From Cellulosimicrobium sp. Marseille-Q4280 (GTDB taxonomy: Bacteria; Actinomycetota; Actinomycetes; Actinomycetales; Cellulomonadaceae): a stretch of 64,000 nt of DNA. The stretch covers positions 124,001-188,000 of the forward strand of contig NZ_CALPBY010000007.1 in assembly GCF_943181405.1 (NCBI RefSeq). Reading direction: 5' to 3'. This document shows positions 43,770 to 51,670 of the stretch, piece after piece. The first letter of the stretch is position 1. Each line of letters starts with the position of its first letter. The notes beneath the pieces were generated by a model that made no database searches, was not told the DNA's origin, and worked only from the letters and a program-made list of their open reading frames with translations. The translations under genes were made by a program, and so were the position numbers.

Positions 43770-44182
43770 GCGCCGTCGCGGCGGGCGTCGTACGCGCGCT
43801 GCGACGCGGACACCTCGCCGACGGCGCCCTCGAGCACGTCGATGAGGGCGGAGAGTCTGTCGGCCACGCGGACACCGAGCTCCGTGAGCGAGTACTCGAC
43901 GTGCGGGGGGATGGTCGCGCGCACCTCGCGCACGACGATGCCGTCCCGCTCGAGCCCCTGCAGCGTCTGGGCGAGCATCTTCTCGCTCACGCCGTCGATC
44001 CGGCGACGCAGCGCGTTGAAGCGCACGGCGCCGTCGCGCAGGCCGGCGACCGTGAGGACGCCCCAGCGGCCGGTCACCGACTCCAGCACGTGCCGGGAGG
44101 TGCAGCCGCGCTGGAACACGTCGGCGACCATCTCGTCGGTCGGGCCGGCGTCGCGCGCGCTGAGTTCCGTCACGTCCGTCAC
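43766..44182 (-). CDS. HxlR/DUF24-family transcriptional regulator, QorR-like
   Basis: A 138-residue winged-helix regulator. FQRGCTSRHVLESVTGRWGVL is the HxlR start with a conserved Cys27, and RRRIDGVSEKMLAQTLQGLERDGIV is the recognition helix region. Corynebacterial QorR, of the same family, uses this Cys as a redox sensor and represses a divergent quinone-reductase gene. Here the divergent gene is a quinone-reductase-like SDR, the same arrangement. GTG 44182 is used; the downstream overlap with the nucleotidyltransferase gene suggests co-transcription. Confidence 0.82.
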   Translation of the reverse strand: MTDVTELSARDAGPTDEMVADVFQRGCTSRHVLESVTGRWGVLTVAGLRDGAVRFNALRRRIDGVSEKMLAQTLQGLERDGIVVREVRATIPPHVEYSLTELGVRVADRLSALIDVLEGAVGEVSASQRAYDARRDGA

Positions 44183-44247
44183 GCAGCCAGGATAGGCGGC
44201 TCCTCCCGGTAGCACACTGTGAGATACGTCGCACGCTCTTTCGGTTG

Positions 44248-44268
44248 GCACTGTCGAAAAGTCAGTGC
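44248..44268. promoter_or_regulatory. operator-like palindrome between the HxlR gene and the reductase gene
   Basis: GCACTG, nine bases, CAGTGC (44248-44268) in an otherwise AT-richer stretch of the divergent promoter region (44183-44353). A likely HxlR site controlling the rightward gene. A second dyad, CACACTGTG, lies near 44213. Confidence 0.55.
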
Positions 44269-44353
44269 ATCCTCGTCGGGAGGCGCTGCGAGGCGCCTGC
44301 GAACCGTCGCCGGACGGTCGCACGACCCGCCCTGCTCTCGAAGGAGCCCTCTC

Positions 44354-45238
44354 ATGACCATCGCCGTCACCGGAACCAGCGGCCACCTCGGCCGTCTCGT
44401 CGTCGAGTCCCTGCTCGCCCGGGGCGCGGCTGCGGCCGACGTCGTCGCGCTCGCCCGCACCACGGGCGCGGTCGTCGACCTCGCGGACCGCGGCGTGGTC
44501 GTGCGCGAGGCCGACTACGGCCGCCCGGAGACGTTGGCCGCCGCGCTCGCCGGTGTCGACGTCCTCGTCCTCGTGTCGGGCTCCGAGGTGGGACGCCGGG
44601 TCGAGCAGCACGGGAACGTCGTCGACGCGGCCCGGGCCGCCGGCGTGTCGCGCGTAATCTACACCAGCGCGCCGCACGCCACGACGTCGGCACTCGTCCT
44701 CGCGCCCGAGCACAAGGCGACCGAGGAGCTCCTCGCGGCCTCGGGGCTGTCGACCACGGTCCTGCGCAACAACTGGTACACCGAGAACTACGCGCCCGAC
44801 GTCCTGCGCGCGCGGGAGACGGGCGAGATCGTCGCGAGCACCGGCGCCGGGCGGGTCGCGAGCGCGAGCCGGGCCGACTACGCGGAGGCCGCGGCCGTCG
44901 TCGCGCTCGCCGCGCAGCAGGACGGCGCGCACGACGGCGCCGTCTACGAGCTCACGGGCGACGTGGCGTGGTCCTTCGACGAGCTCGCCGCGGCCGCCGC
45001 CGACGTCGTGGGCCGTCCGGTCGCGTTCCGGGGCGTCACGCCGGAGGAGCACCTCGCGATCCTCGCGGGCGCCGGGCTGGACGAGGGGACCGCGGGCTTC
45101 GTCGTCGCGCTCGACGGCAACATCCGCGACGGGCTGCTCGGCGACGCCACGGGCGACCTCGCAGGACTCCTGGGCCGCCCGACGACGCCGCTCGTCGACG
45201 GCTTGCGTGCTGCTGTCGACGACGTCGTCACGGCCTGA
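44354..45238 (+). CDS. NmrA/SDR NAD(P)H quinone oxidoreductase, QorB-like
   Basis: A 294-residue atypical SDR. N-terminal MTIAVTGTSGHLGRLVVESLL (GxxGxxG) binds NAD(P). RVIYTSAPHATTSALVLAPEHKATEELL and TTVLRNNWYTENYAP match QtrB/QorB-type quinone reductases, which detoxify quinones. The ATG has AAGGAG eight bases upstream. Divergent from the HxlR gene. Confidence 0.85.
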   Translation: MTIAVTGTSGHLGRLVVESLLARGAAAADVVALARTTGAVVDLADRGVVVREADYGRPETLAAALAGVDVLVLVSGSEVGRRVEQHGNVVDAARAAGVSRVIYTSAPHATTSALVLAPEHKATEELLAASGLSTTVLRNNWYTENYAPDVLRARETGEIVASTGAGRVASASRADYAEAAAVVALAAQQDGAHDGAVYELTGDVAWSFDELAAAAADVVGRPVAFRGVTPEEHLAILAGAGLDEGTAGFVVALDGNIRDGLLGDATGDLAGLLGRPTTPLVDGLRAAVDDVVTA

Positions 45239-45254
45239 CCGCGGCGGCGCGCCC

Positions 45255-45291
45255 GGCTGTGGTTAAATAGTTGAAGAAACAACTAACAGCC
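45255..45291. promoter_or_regulatory. MarR-type operator overlapping the VOC gene promoter
   Basis: TAGTTG (45268-45273), six bases, CAACTA (45280-45285), flanked by GGCTGT (45255-45260) and ACAGCC (45286-45291). The core overlaps TTAAAT (45263-45268), a -10 candidate. MarR/OhrR-family repressors bind such TAGTTG-N6-CAACTA dyads; no marR gene is seen in the window. Confidence 0.65.
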
Positions 45292-45326
45292 GCGCCCGTG
45301 GCGCGCCGATCCTCCCGGAGGGACCC

Positions 45327-46337
45327 ATGACCTCGCAGGCCGACCCCGGCCCCACCGTCCAGCGACTCGCCCGCCCGGGCGCCCCGCGGCCCGTCGTCGA
45401 CCTGCTCGCGGCCGCCACCCGCATGGACGCGGTCACCCTCCACGTGCGCGACCTCGACCTCATGACGCGCTACTACCGCGACGCGCTCTCCCTCGCGGTG
45501 CTCCCCACCCCGGACACGCTCGCCCTGCCCGACGGCGCCCGGCTCGCCGAGACCGTCGTGCTCGGCCGGGGGGCGACGCCGCTCGTCGTGCTGCACCGCA
45601 CTCCCGGCCTGCCGGTGCCGGGCCGCCGTGAGGCGGGTCTGTTCCACACCGCCGTCCTGTTCGACGACGAACCGGGCCTCGCGCACGCGCTCGCCTCCGT
45701 CGCGACGACCGCGCCGAGCACGTTCGTCGGCAGCGCGGACCACCTCGTGTCCCAGGCGTTCTACTTCACGGACCCCGAGGGCAACGGCGTCGAGCTCTAC
45801 GCCGACCGCCCGCGCGACGCCTGGGGCTGGGACGAGAACGGTGTGCGGATGGACACGATCCACCTGGACCCGAACGCGTTCCTGGCCGACCACCTCAGCG
45901 ACGCGTCCCGGGAGCTGCTGTCGGGGCCTCGTGCGGAGGCGGGCGAGCGGTCGCCCGGGACCGGCGGAGCGGGCGGCGCAGGCGGAGCGGTGGTGGGGCA
46001 CGTGCACCTGCAGGTGGGCGACGTGCCGACCGCGCGGTCCTTCTACGTCGACGCGCTCGGCTTCGAGGAGACCGCGAACGTCCCGGGGGCGCTGTTCGTC
46101 TCGGCCGGCGGGTACCACCACCACATGGCGATGAACACGTGGAACAGCCGTGGGGCAGGACCGCGCGCGTCCTCGCTCGGGCTCGGCAAGGTGTCGATCA
46201 CGGTGCCCGGTGCGGACGACGTCGGCGCGCTGCGCGAGCGGCTCGCGCGGGCGGCGGTCGCGACCGAGGACGACGGCGCGGTCCTGCGCTTCGAGGACCC
46301 GTGGCGGAACTTCGTCGAGGTGCGCGCCGACCGCTGA
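45327..46337 (+). CDS. VOC-family (glyoxalase/extradiol dioxygenase-like) protein, CatE-like
   Basis: A 336-residue protein with two vicinal-oxygen-chelate modules: AVTLHVRDLDLMTRYYRDAL (N-half) and VVGHVHLQVGDVPTARSFYVDAL (C-half). Metal ligands are probably His in TLHV, His in FHTAVLF, Glu in GNGVELYADR and the C-half equivalents. Relatives (CatE, ring-cleaving dioxygenases) act on catechols or quinones and are often MarR-controlled, matching the operator upstream. A Gly-rich hinge (GTGGAGGAGG) joins the halves. ATG 45327 follows GGAGGG. Confidence 0.83.
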   Translation: MTSQADPGPTVQRLARPGAPRPVVDLLAAATRMDAVTLHVRDLDLMTRYYRDALSLAVLPTPDTLALPDGARLAETVVLGRGATPLVVLHRTPGLPVPGRREAGLFHTAVLFDDEPGLAHALASVATTAPSTFVGSADHLVSQAFYFTDPEGNGVELYADRPRDAWGWDENGVRMDTIHLDPNAFLADHLSDASRELLSGPRAEAGERSPGTGGAGGAGGAVVGHVHLQVGDVPTARSFYVDALGFEETANVPGALFVSAGGYHHHMAMNTWNSRGAGPRASSLGLGKVSITVPGADDVGALRERLARAAVATEDDGAVLRFEDPWRNFVEVRADR

Positions 46338-46344
46338 GCCGGCG

Positions 46345-46728
46345 TCAGTGCCGGGCCTTGATCACCAGGACGGGGGCGGGGGAGTCGAGGAGCACGCGCT
46401 GCGTCGTGCTGCCGAGGAGGAACTTGCCGACGGGCGAGCGCTTGCGGGCACCGATGACGACGAGCTCGGGGTGCGTCCGCTCGGCCTCCTCGACGATCGC
46501 GTCGGCCGGGTCGACGTGCTCGGACCGGTAGGTCACCTCCGGTCGCTCGATGCCGGCGGGCAGCGCGTCGAGCTGGTGCGCGAGGCCCGCGGGGACCCCG
46601 GCCTCCGGGTCCTGCGGGGTGAGGACGAGGACCGCGAGCGGCGCGCCGCGTCGCTCGGCCTCGGCGATCGCGGCGTGCAGGGCGGCCTCGCCCTGCGGGG
46701 AGTCGTTGTACGCCACGAGGACGGTCAT
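46345..46728 (-). CDS. universal stress protein
   Basis: A 127-residue UspA-fold protein. TVLVAYNDSPQGEAALHAAI begins it and VVIGARKRSPVGKFLLGSTTQRVL is the ATP-binding loop (GxRxRSxxGxxLLGSTTQ). It probably binds ATP as a cytoplasmic stress protein of unknown target. ATG 46728 has AAAGG upstream. It is convergent with the VOC gene; only 7 bases separate the stops. Confidence 0.9.
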   Translation of the reverse strand: MTVLVAYNDSPQGEAALHAAIAEAERRGAPLAVLVLTPQDPEAGVPAGLAHQLDALPAGIERPEVTYRSEHVDPADAIVEEAERTHPELVVIGARKRSPVGKFLLGSTTQRVLLDSPAPVLVIKARH

Positions 46729-46773
46729 CGCCGGGCCTTTCCGTGCTGCCGATCGGACTGCGGTTGAACTCTC

Positions 46774-47628
46774 TCACACGCCGGGCGTGGCTGCCGTCCG
46801 GCGCTCGCCCCGCTGCCCGTCGCGGCTCGCGGCGTCGTGCAGGCCGAGCGGCACGGTGAGCGGCGGAGGGAGCAGCGGAGGGAGCACGCGAGCCAGCACG
46901 TCCTCGATCTCTCGGCGCCGCCGCACCCCGAGGCGCTCGGACGGCGCGGTCACGCTGATCGCGGCGACGGGGCGTCCCGCGTCGAGCACGGGGACCGCGA
47001 CGCAGCTGATCCCCGGCTCGTTCTCCTCGTCCTCGCGCGCGAAGCCGTGCTCGCGCGTGCGCTCGCAGAGGGACCGCAGGTCCGCGGTCGTGACCTGGCC
47101 GTCGGGAGCGGCCGCGGCGTACCAGGCGAGGCGGTCGTCGTCGAGCGTGCGGTACGCGAGGAGCGCGCGTCCCAGGGCGGTCGTGGCCGCGGGTCGACGC
47201 CGGCCGACGGCAGACCACACCCGGACGGCGCGGGCGGGCTCGACCTTGTCGAGGTAGACGATCTCGGTCCCGGCGAGCGTCCCGAGGTGCACCAGCTCGT
47301 CCGTGGACTGGCACACCGCGACCAGCGCGGGGTGCAGGAGCGCGGGCAGGTTCTCCTCCCCGAGGTAGACGGTCGCGAGCGCGGTCGCCGCAGGGCCGAG
47401 CCGGTAGCTGCCCGTCGACTCGTCCTGCTCGGCGTAGCCACGGTGGCGCAGGGCGGCGAGCGTGCGGTGCAGCGAGGTCTTGTTGAGCCCGAGCCCGAGC
47501 GCGAGCGTGCCCAGCGCGAGGCCCGAGGGGCCGGCGGCTGCGAGCGCCTCGAGCGCGGCGAGCGCCTTGTCGACGCTCCCGAGCGGGCTCGCCGCGGTGC
47601 CCGACGCCGCGGGCCCGGCTTCCGTCAT
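46774..47628 (-). CDS. IclR-family transcriptional regulator (KdgR-like)
   Basis: A 284-residue IclR protein. The N-terminal winged helix (SVDKALAALEAL, LNKTSLHRTLAALRHRGYAEQ) and the effector domain (GTEIVYLDKVEPARAVRVWSAVGRRRPAATTALGRALLA, ISCVAVPVLDAGRPVAAISVTAP) are complete. The C-terminal ~30 residues are a non-conserved tail. ATG 47628 has GAGGAAGG upstream. It is divergent from the KDPG-aldolase/KDG-kinase pair, the expected target, and the shared intergenic region holds an IclR-type palindrome. Confidence 0.88.
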   Translation of the reverse strand: MTEAGPAASGTAASPLGSVDKALAALEALAAAGPSGLALGTLALGLGLNKTSLHRTLAALRHRGYAEQDESTGSYRLGPAATALATVYLGEENLPALLHPALVAVCQSTDELVHLGTLAGTEIVYLDKVEPARAVRVWSAVGRRRPAATTALGRALLAYRTLDDDRLAWYAAAAPDGQVTTADLRSLCERTREHGFAREDEENEPGISCVAVPVLDAGRPVAAISVTAPSERLGVRRRREIEDVLARVLPPLLPPPLTVPLGLHDAASRDGQRGERRTAATPGV

Positions 47629-47658
47629 CGTGGTGCCTTCCTCTAGAGTGCGTTCCGC

Positions 47659-47680
47659 AGTGAACAACAGGCGTTCACCA
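47659..47680. promoter_or_regulatory. IclR operator candidate between the regulator and kdg genes
   Basis: GTGAAC, seven bases, GTTCAC inside 47659-47680, with outer GTTCCGC and GCGAAAC arms (47652-47689). Only about 70 bp separates the divergent genes, so one bound dimer could cover both promoters. Confidence 0.55.
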
Positions 47681-47698
47681 TAGCGAAACGGAGTGAGG

Positions 47699-48361
47699 AT
47701 GTCAGCCGACACCAGCGTCCTGGAGCAGATCGAGCGGGCGCGCGTCGTCCCCGTCGTCGTGGTCGACGACGCGCGCGACGGCCTGGGCGTCGCCGCCGCC
47801 CTGCGCGACGGCGGCCTGCCGGTCGCCGAGGTCACGTTCCGCACCGCCGGCGCCGCGTCGGCGATCGAGGCGATCGCGCGCGAGGTGCCCGAGGTGCTCG
47901 TGGGCGCCGGCACCGTGATCACGGCCGCCCAGGTCGACGAGGCCGTCCGGGCCGGCGCCCGGTTCCTCGTGTCGCCCGGGCTGTCCGCCGACGTCGTGCG
48001 CCGCGCCCAGGAGCACGGCGTGCCGATCCTGCCCGGGGTCGCGACGCCGTCGGACATCATCGCCGCACTGGACCTCGGCCTGACGGCCGTGAAGCTGTTC
48101 CCGGCGAACGTCGTCGGCGGACCCGCCGCCGTCAAGGCGTTCTCGGCACCGTTCCCCGGCGTGCGGTTCGTCCCCACGGGCGGCGTCAGCGCCGCCAACC
48201 TCCTCGACTACCTCTCCCTGCCGTCGGTGCTCGCCGCCGGCGGGTCGTGGATGGTCGACCGCTCGCTCGTCCGCGCGGGCGACTGGACCGAGATCACCCG
48301 TCGTACGCGCGAGGCCGTCGAGCTCGCCGCGTCGCTCAGCACCGTCACCGAAGGAGCCTGA
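47699..48361 (+). CDS. eda: KDPG/KHG aldolase
   Basis: A 220-residue class I aldolase. The Schiff-base Lys is in LTAVKLFPANVVGG, the catalytic Glu in PVAEVTFRT and the phosphate-binding loop in FVPTGGVSAAN. It cleaves 2-keto-3-deoxy-6-phosphogluconate to pyruvate and glyceraldehyde 3-phosphate. The start is ATG 47699, with GGAG five bases before; GTG 47693 lies in frame but has worse spacing. It is followed after 2 bases by the kinase gene. Confidence 0.92.
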   Translation: MSADTSVLEQIERARVVPVVVVDDARDGLGVAAALRDGGLPVAEVTFRTAGAASAIEAIAREVPEVLVGAGTVITAAQVDEAVRAGARFLVSPGLSADVVRRAQEHGVPILPGVATPSDIIAALDLGLTAVKLFPANVVGGPAAVKAFSAPFPGVRFVPTGGVSAANLLDYLSLPSVLAAGGSWMVDRSLVRAGDWTEITRRTREAVELAASLSTVTEGA

Positions 48362-48363
48362 CC

Positions 48364-49509
48364 GTGAGCACCACCCCCAACGGGACCGACACCGGGACCT
48401 CTGCCGCCACCGCGCCGCTCACGCTCCGCCCCGCCGACGAGTGCGCCTACGACGTCGTCGCGCTCGGCGAGGTCATGCTGCGCCTCGACCCGGGCGAGCG
48501 CCGCATCAAGACCGCCCGCAGCTTCGACGCGTGGGAGGGCGGCGGCGAGTACAACGTCGCGCGCGGCCTGCGCCGCTGCTTCGGCCTGCGCGGCGCCGTC
48601 GTCACGGCGCTCGCGGACAACGAGGTCGGCCGCCTCGTCGAGGACCTCATGCTCACGGGCGGGCTCGACACGTGCAACGTCGTGTGGCGGTCCTACGACG
48701 GCATCGGCCGCACGGTGCGCAACGGCCTGAACTTCACCGAGCGCGGCTTCGGCGTGCGCGGCGCGGTCGGCGTCTCCGACCGCGGCAACACCGCGATCGC
48801 CCAGCTCCGGCCCGACGACGTCGACTGGGACGCGCTGTTCGGGCGCGGCGTGCGCTGGTTCCACACGGGCGGCATCTTCGCCGCGCTGTCGGAGTCGAGC
48901 GCCGACGTCGCCGAGGCCGCGATGGCCGCCGCACGCCGCCACGGCACGATCGTGTCCTACGACCTCAACTACCGCCCGTCGCTGTGGCAGGGGATCGGCG
49001 GCGTCGAGCGCGCGCAGGAGGTCAACCGTCGCCTCGCGCGCTACGTCGACGTGATGATCGGGAACGAGGAGGACTTCACGGCGTCGCTCGGCTTCGAGGT
49101 CGAGGGCGTCGACGAGAACCTCACCGACCTCGACACGGGGGCGTTCCGAGCGATGATCGGCCGCGCTGCCGAGGAGTACCCGAACTTCCAGGTCATCGCG
49201 ACGACGCTGCGCGGCGTGAAGACCGCGACCGTCAACGACTGGGGCGCCATCGCGTGGTCCCGCGTGCAGGGCTTCGCCGAGGCGACGCACCGCCCGGGCC
49301 TCGAGATCCTCGACCGCGTCGGCGGCGGCGACTCGTTCGCGTCCGGCCTCGCGTACGGACTCATGGAGCTCGGGTCGATCGCGGAGGCCGTCGAGTACGG
49401 CGCCGCGCACGGCGCGCTCGCGATGACCACGCCCGGCGACACGTCGACGGCGTCGCTCGCCGAGGTCCGCAAGCTCGCCTCGGGCGGCAGCGCGCGCGTC
49501 CAGCGCTGA
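48364..49509 (+). CDS. kdgK: PfkB-family 2-keto-3-deoxygluconate kinase
   Basis: A 381-residue ribokinase-fold kinase. VVALGEVMLRLDPGE and GGGEYNVARGLRRCFG are the substrate-side motifs, and ILDRVGGGDSFASGLAYGL carries the catalytic Asp. Placement directly after the aldolase under an IclR regulator supports KDG as substrate: KDG is phosphorylated to KDPG, then cleaved. GTG 48364 follows the aldolase stop after two bases. The ~28-residue Thr/Ala-rich N-tail is not conserved. A hairpin follows. Confidence 0.87.
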   Translation: MSTTPNGTDTGTSAATAPLTLRPADECAYDVVALGEVMLRLDPGERRIKTARSFDAWEGGGEYNVARGLRRCFGLRGAVVTALADNEVGRLVEDLMLTGGLDTCNVVWRSYDGIGRTVRNGLNFTERGFGVRGAVGVSDRGNTAIAQLRPDDVDWDALFGRGVRWFHTGGIFAALSESSADVAEAAMAAARRHGTIVSYDLNYRPSLWQGIGGVERAQEVNRRLARYVDVMIGNEEDFTASLGFEVEGVDENLTDLDTGAFRAMIGRAAEEYPNFQVIATTLRGVKTATVNDWGAIAWSRVQGFAEATHRPGLEILDRVGGGDSFASGLAYGLMELGSIAEAVEYGAAHGALAMTTPGDTSTASLAEVRKLASGGSARVQR

Positions 49510-49525
49510 CCTCGCGTCCACCGTC

Positions 49526-49558
49526 GGGCCGGTCCGGGACGTCGTCCCGGGCCGGCCC
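49526..49558 (+). terminator. hairpin after kdgK
   Basis: GGGCCGGTCCGGGAC and GTCCCGGGCCGGCCC form a 15-bp stem with one T-G pair and a GTC loop, 17 bases after the stop. There is no T-run. Confidence 0.6.
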
Positions 49559-49629
49559 CACGCGTTCGGGCTGCCGGCAGGAACCACCCGGTCTAGGGTG
49601 GTCGGGCTGTCGAGGCTCGGAGGTGCGGC

Positions 49630-50022
49630 GTGGCTGGTGAGGCACCCCTTCCCGGGCTGCCGCGCCGTCGTGCCGCGGAACCGCCCGACCTGGCGCGCGC
49701 CGTCGAGCACGCGCGGATCCTGCGCGGCGCGGGGGACGCGGTCGGGGCGGCGCGCGTCCTGGACGAGGCGTTCGCGGCCGAGGGGGTCCGCACGCGCACC
49801 GTCTCCGAGCGGGTGCGCTTCCGCGCGCTCGTGCTCCGCGCGGACCTGGCGCTCGCACTGCACGACGACGTCGCCGCCGCACGGTTCCTCGAAGGGGTCG
49901 AGTGGTTCCTCGCGGGTGCGGACTTCCTGCCCCGCGTCGCGGAGGCGCTCGCGTCGCTCGACGACGAGCGCCACCGCGTCGAGGAGCTGCGCGAGCACCT
50001 CGTGCCCGACGACGCGACGTGA
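49630..50022 (+). CDS. small helical protein, unknown function
   Basis: A 130-residue Ala/Arg/Leu-rich protein, mostly predicted helical, with TPR-like spacing (ARAVEHARILRGAGDAVGAARVLDEAF; RALVLRADLALALHDD). It has no Cys, signal peptide or membrane helix. The GTG start has GGAGG upstream and TAGGGT (49593-49598) is a possible -10. I do not recognise the family. Codon use is typical of the window, which supports a real gene. Confidence 0.6.
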   Translation: MAGEAPLPGLPRRRAAEPPDLARAVEHARILRGAGDAVGAARVLDEAFAAEGVRTRTVSERVRFRALVLRADLALALHDDVAAARFLEGVEWFLAGADFLPRVAEALASLDDERHRVEELREHLVPDDAT

Positions 50023-50120
50023 GGCGCGCGGGAACCATCCCGGGCCGGCCGGCGTTGGACTCCGCAGCATCCCGGCCACACGTCCCGGCCATACGTCCCG
50101 GTCATACCAGGAGGACCCGC

Positions 50121-50558
50121 ATGCTGTGCCCGACCGACCAGACCGTGCTCGTGATGACCGAGCGCAAGGGCGTCGAGATCGACTACTGCCCGACGTGCCG
50201 TGGCGTGTGGCTCGACCGTGGTGAGCTCGACAAGATCATCGACCGTTCCGTCGAGGGCGAGATCGCGGCCGAGGCCGCGGGGCCGGCGGCGACCGCTGCT
50301 CCAGCCCCTGCACCCGTGCCGCCCGGACCCACGGCGTACCCGGCCGCGCAGCCGGCCGACTACGGGTCACCGCGGGGCTACGACGACCGCCGCGACGACC
50401 GCTACCGGGACGAGCGCCGCTACGACGACCGGGACCGCCGGTACGACGGCGACCGCCGGTACGACGGCGACCGTCGCTACGAGGGTGACCGCTACGACCC
50501 GCGCTACGCCAAGCGCAAGAAGAAGGAGTCGTGGCTCGGGGACCTCTTCGACTTCTGA
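50121..50558 (+). CDS. zf-TFIIB-domain small protein with Asp/Arg/Tyr-rich tail
   Basis: A 145-residue protein. The N-terminal zinc ribbon is MLCPTDQTVLVMTERKGVEIDYCPTCRGVWLDRGELD, with three visible ligand Cys. Then come a Pro/Ala-rich linker, a low-complexity region of DRRYDGDRRY repeats (18-bp DNA repeats around 50440-50480) and a C-terminal KRKKKESWLGDLFDF. The family is common in actinobacteria, with no assigned role. AGGAGG lies seven bases before the ATG. The charged disordered tail might bind nucleic acid, which is only a guess. Confidence 0.82.
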   Translation: MLCPTDQTVLVMTERKGVEIDYCPTCRGVWLDRGELDKIIDRSVEGEIAAEAAGPAATAAPAPAPVPPGPTAYPAAQPADYGSPRGYDDRRDDRYRDERRYDDRDRRYDGDRRYDGDRRYEGDRYDPRYAKRKKKESWLGDLFDF

Positions 50559-50595
50559 CCGGGGCCCCGCGGGTCGCGCCCTAGACTCGACCCTC

Positions 50596-51597
50596 GTGCG
50601 CGCAGTCCTGAGCCGGTGGGTCGACCCGTTCGTCGTGACGCTGCTGGTCGTCCTCGTCCTCGGTCTCGTCGTGCCGGTGGGCCCGGACGCGCAGCGCGTC
50701 GTGGACGTCGTCGCCGACGTCGCGGTCACGGTCCTGTTCCTCGTCTACGGCATGCGGCTCTCGACCCGGGAGGTCTGGGCAGGGCTGCGGAACTGGCGGC
50801 TGCAGGGCGGGATCCTCGCCTCGACGTACGTGGTCTTCCCGCTGCTCGGCCTCCTCGTCGCGTGGGCCGTCGCACCGGTGGTCGGGGAGGGGCTCGCCGT
50901 CGGCGTGCTCTTCCTCGCGCTCCTGCCGTCCACGGTCCAGTCCTCGGTCGCGTTCACGTCCGTGGCCCGCGGCAACGTCGCGGGCGCGATCTGCGGCGCG
51001 ACGGTGTCGAACGTGCTCGGGATGGTCGTCACCCCGCTGCTCGTGCTGTGGCTGCTCTCCGACGCGTCGGGCGCCACGGCCGGCGCGTCCGGCGGTGCCG
51101 ACGACGGTGCGCTCGGCGGGCTGGGCGGTCTGCGGACGGTTCTCCTGCAGCTCCTCGTCCCGTTCGTCGTCGGCCAGCTCCTGCAGCCGTGGGTCGGCGA
51201 CTGGATCCGCGCGCGGCGCTGGCTCACGCTCGGCGTGGACCGGGGCACGATCCTCGTCGTCGTGTTCGGCGCGGTCGCGGCGGCGACGTCGGCGGGCGTG
51301 TGGTCCAGCGTGTCGGGGTGGGCGATCGTCGCGCTGCTCGGCGTGAGCGCGCTGCTCCTCGCGGCGATGCTCGCCATCACGTGGTGGGGCGGGGCGGCCC
51401 TGCGGCTGTCGACCGAGGACCGCGTCGCGCTGCTCATGTGCGGCTCGAAGAAGTCGCTCGCGACCGGCCTGCCGATGGCCAGCGTGCTCTTCCCGGTCGC
51501 CGTGGCGGGCGTGGTCGCCGTCCCGGTGATCGTCTTCCACCAGCTGCAGCTCGTGGTGTGCGCGGTGCTGGCCCGGCGCCTCGCCCTGCGCGACTGA
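50596..51597 (+). CDS. bile acid:sodium symporter family membrane protein
   Basis: A 333-residue protein with about ten transmembrane helices. The family motifs include LFLVYGMRLSTREVW, FLALLPSTVQSSVAFTSVARGN and MCGSKKSLATGLPMASVLFP. Members are sodium-coupled organic-anion transporters or putative exporters; the substrate is unknown. The GTG start lies 8 bases after TAGACT (50582-50587), suggesting a leaderless transcript. Confidence 0.85.
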   Translation: MRAVLSRWVDPFVVTLLVVLVLGLVVPVGPDAQRVVDVVADVAVTVLFLVYGMRLSTREVWAGLRNWRLQGGILASTYVVFPLLGLLVAWAVAPVVGEGLAVGVLFLALLPSTVQSSVAFTSVARGNVAGAICGATVSNVLGMVVTPLLVLWLLSDASGATAGASGGADDGALGGLGGLRTVLLQLLVPFVVGQLLQPWVGDWIRARRWLTLGVDRGTILVVVFGAVAAATSAGVWSSVSGWAIVALLGVSALLLAAMLAITWWGGAALRLSTEDRVALLMCGSKKSLATGLPMASVLFPVAVAGVVAVPVIVFHQLQLVVCAVLARRLALRD

Positions 51598-51670
51598 GTG
51601 GGCGCGCGGGTGAGGCCCGGGAGGCGACGTCGGACGGCCGCCTCCCGGGCCTCACCTCAGGACGGTGACG

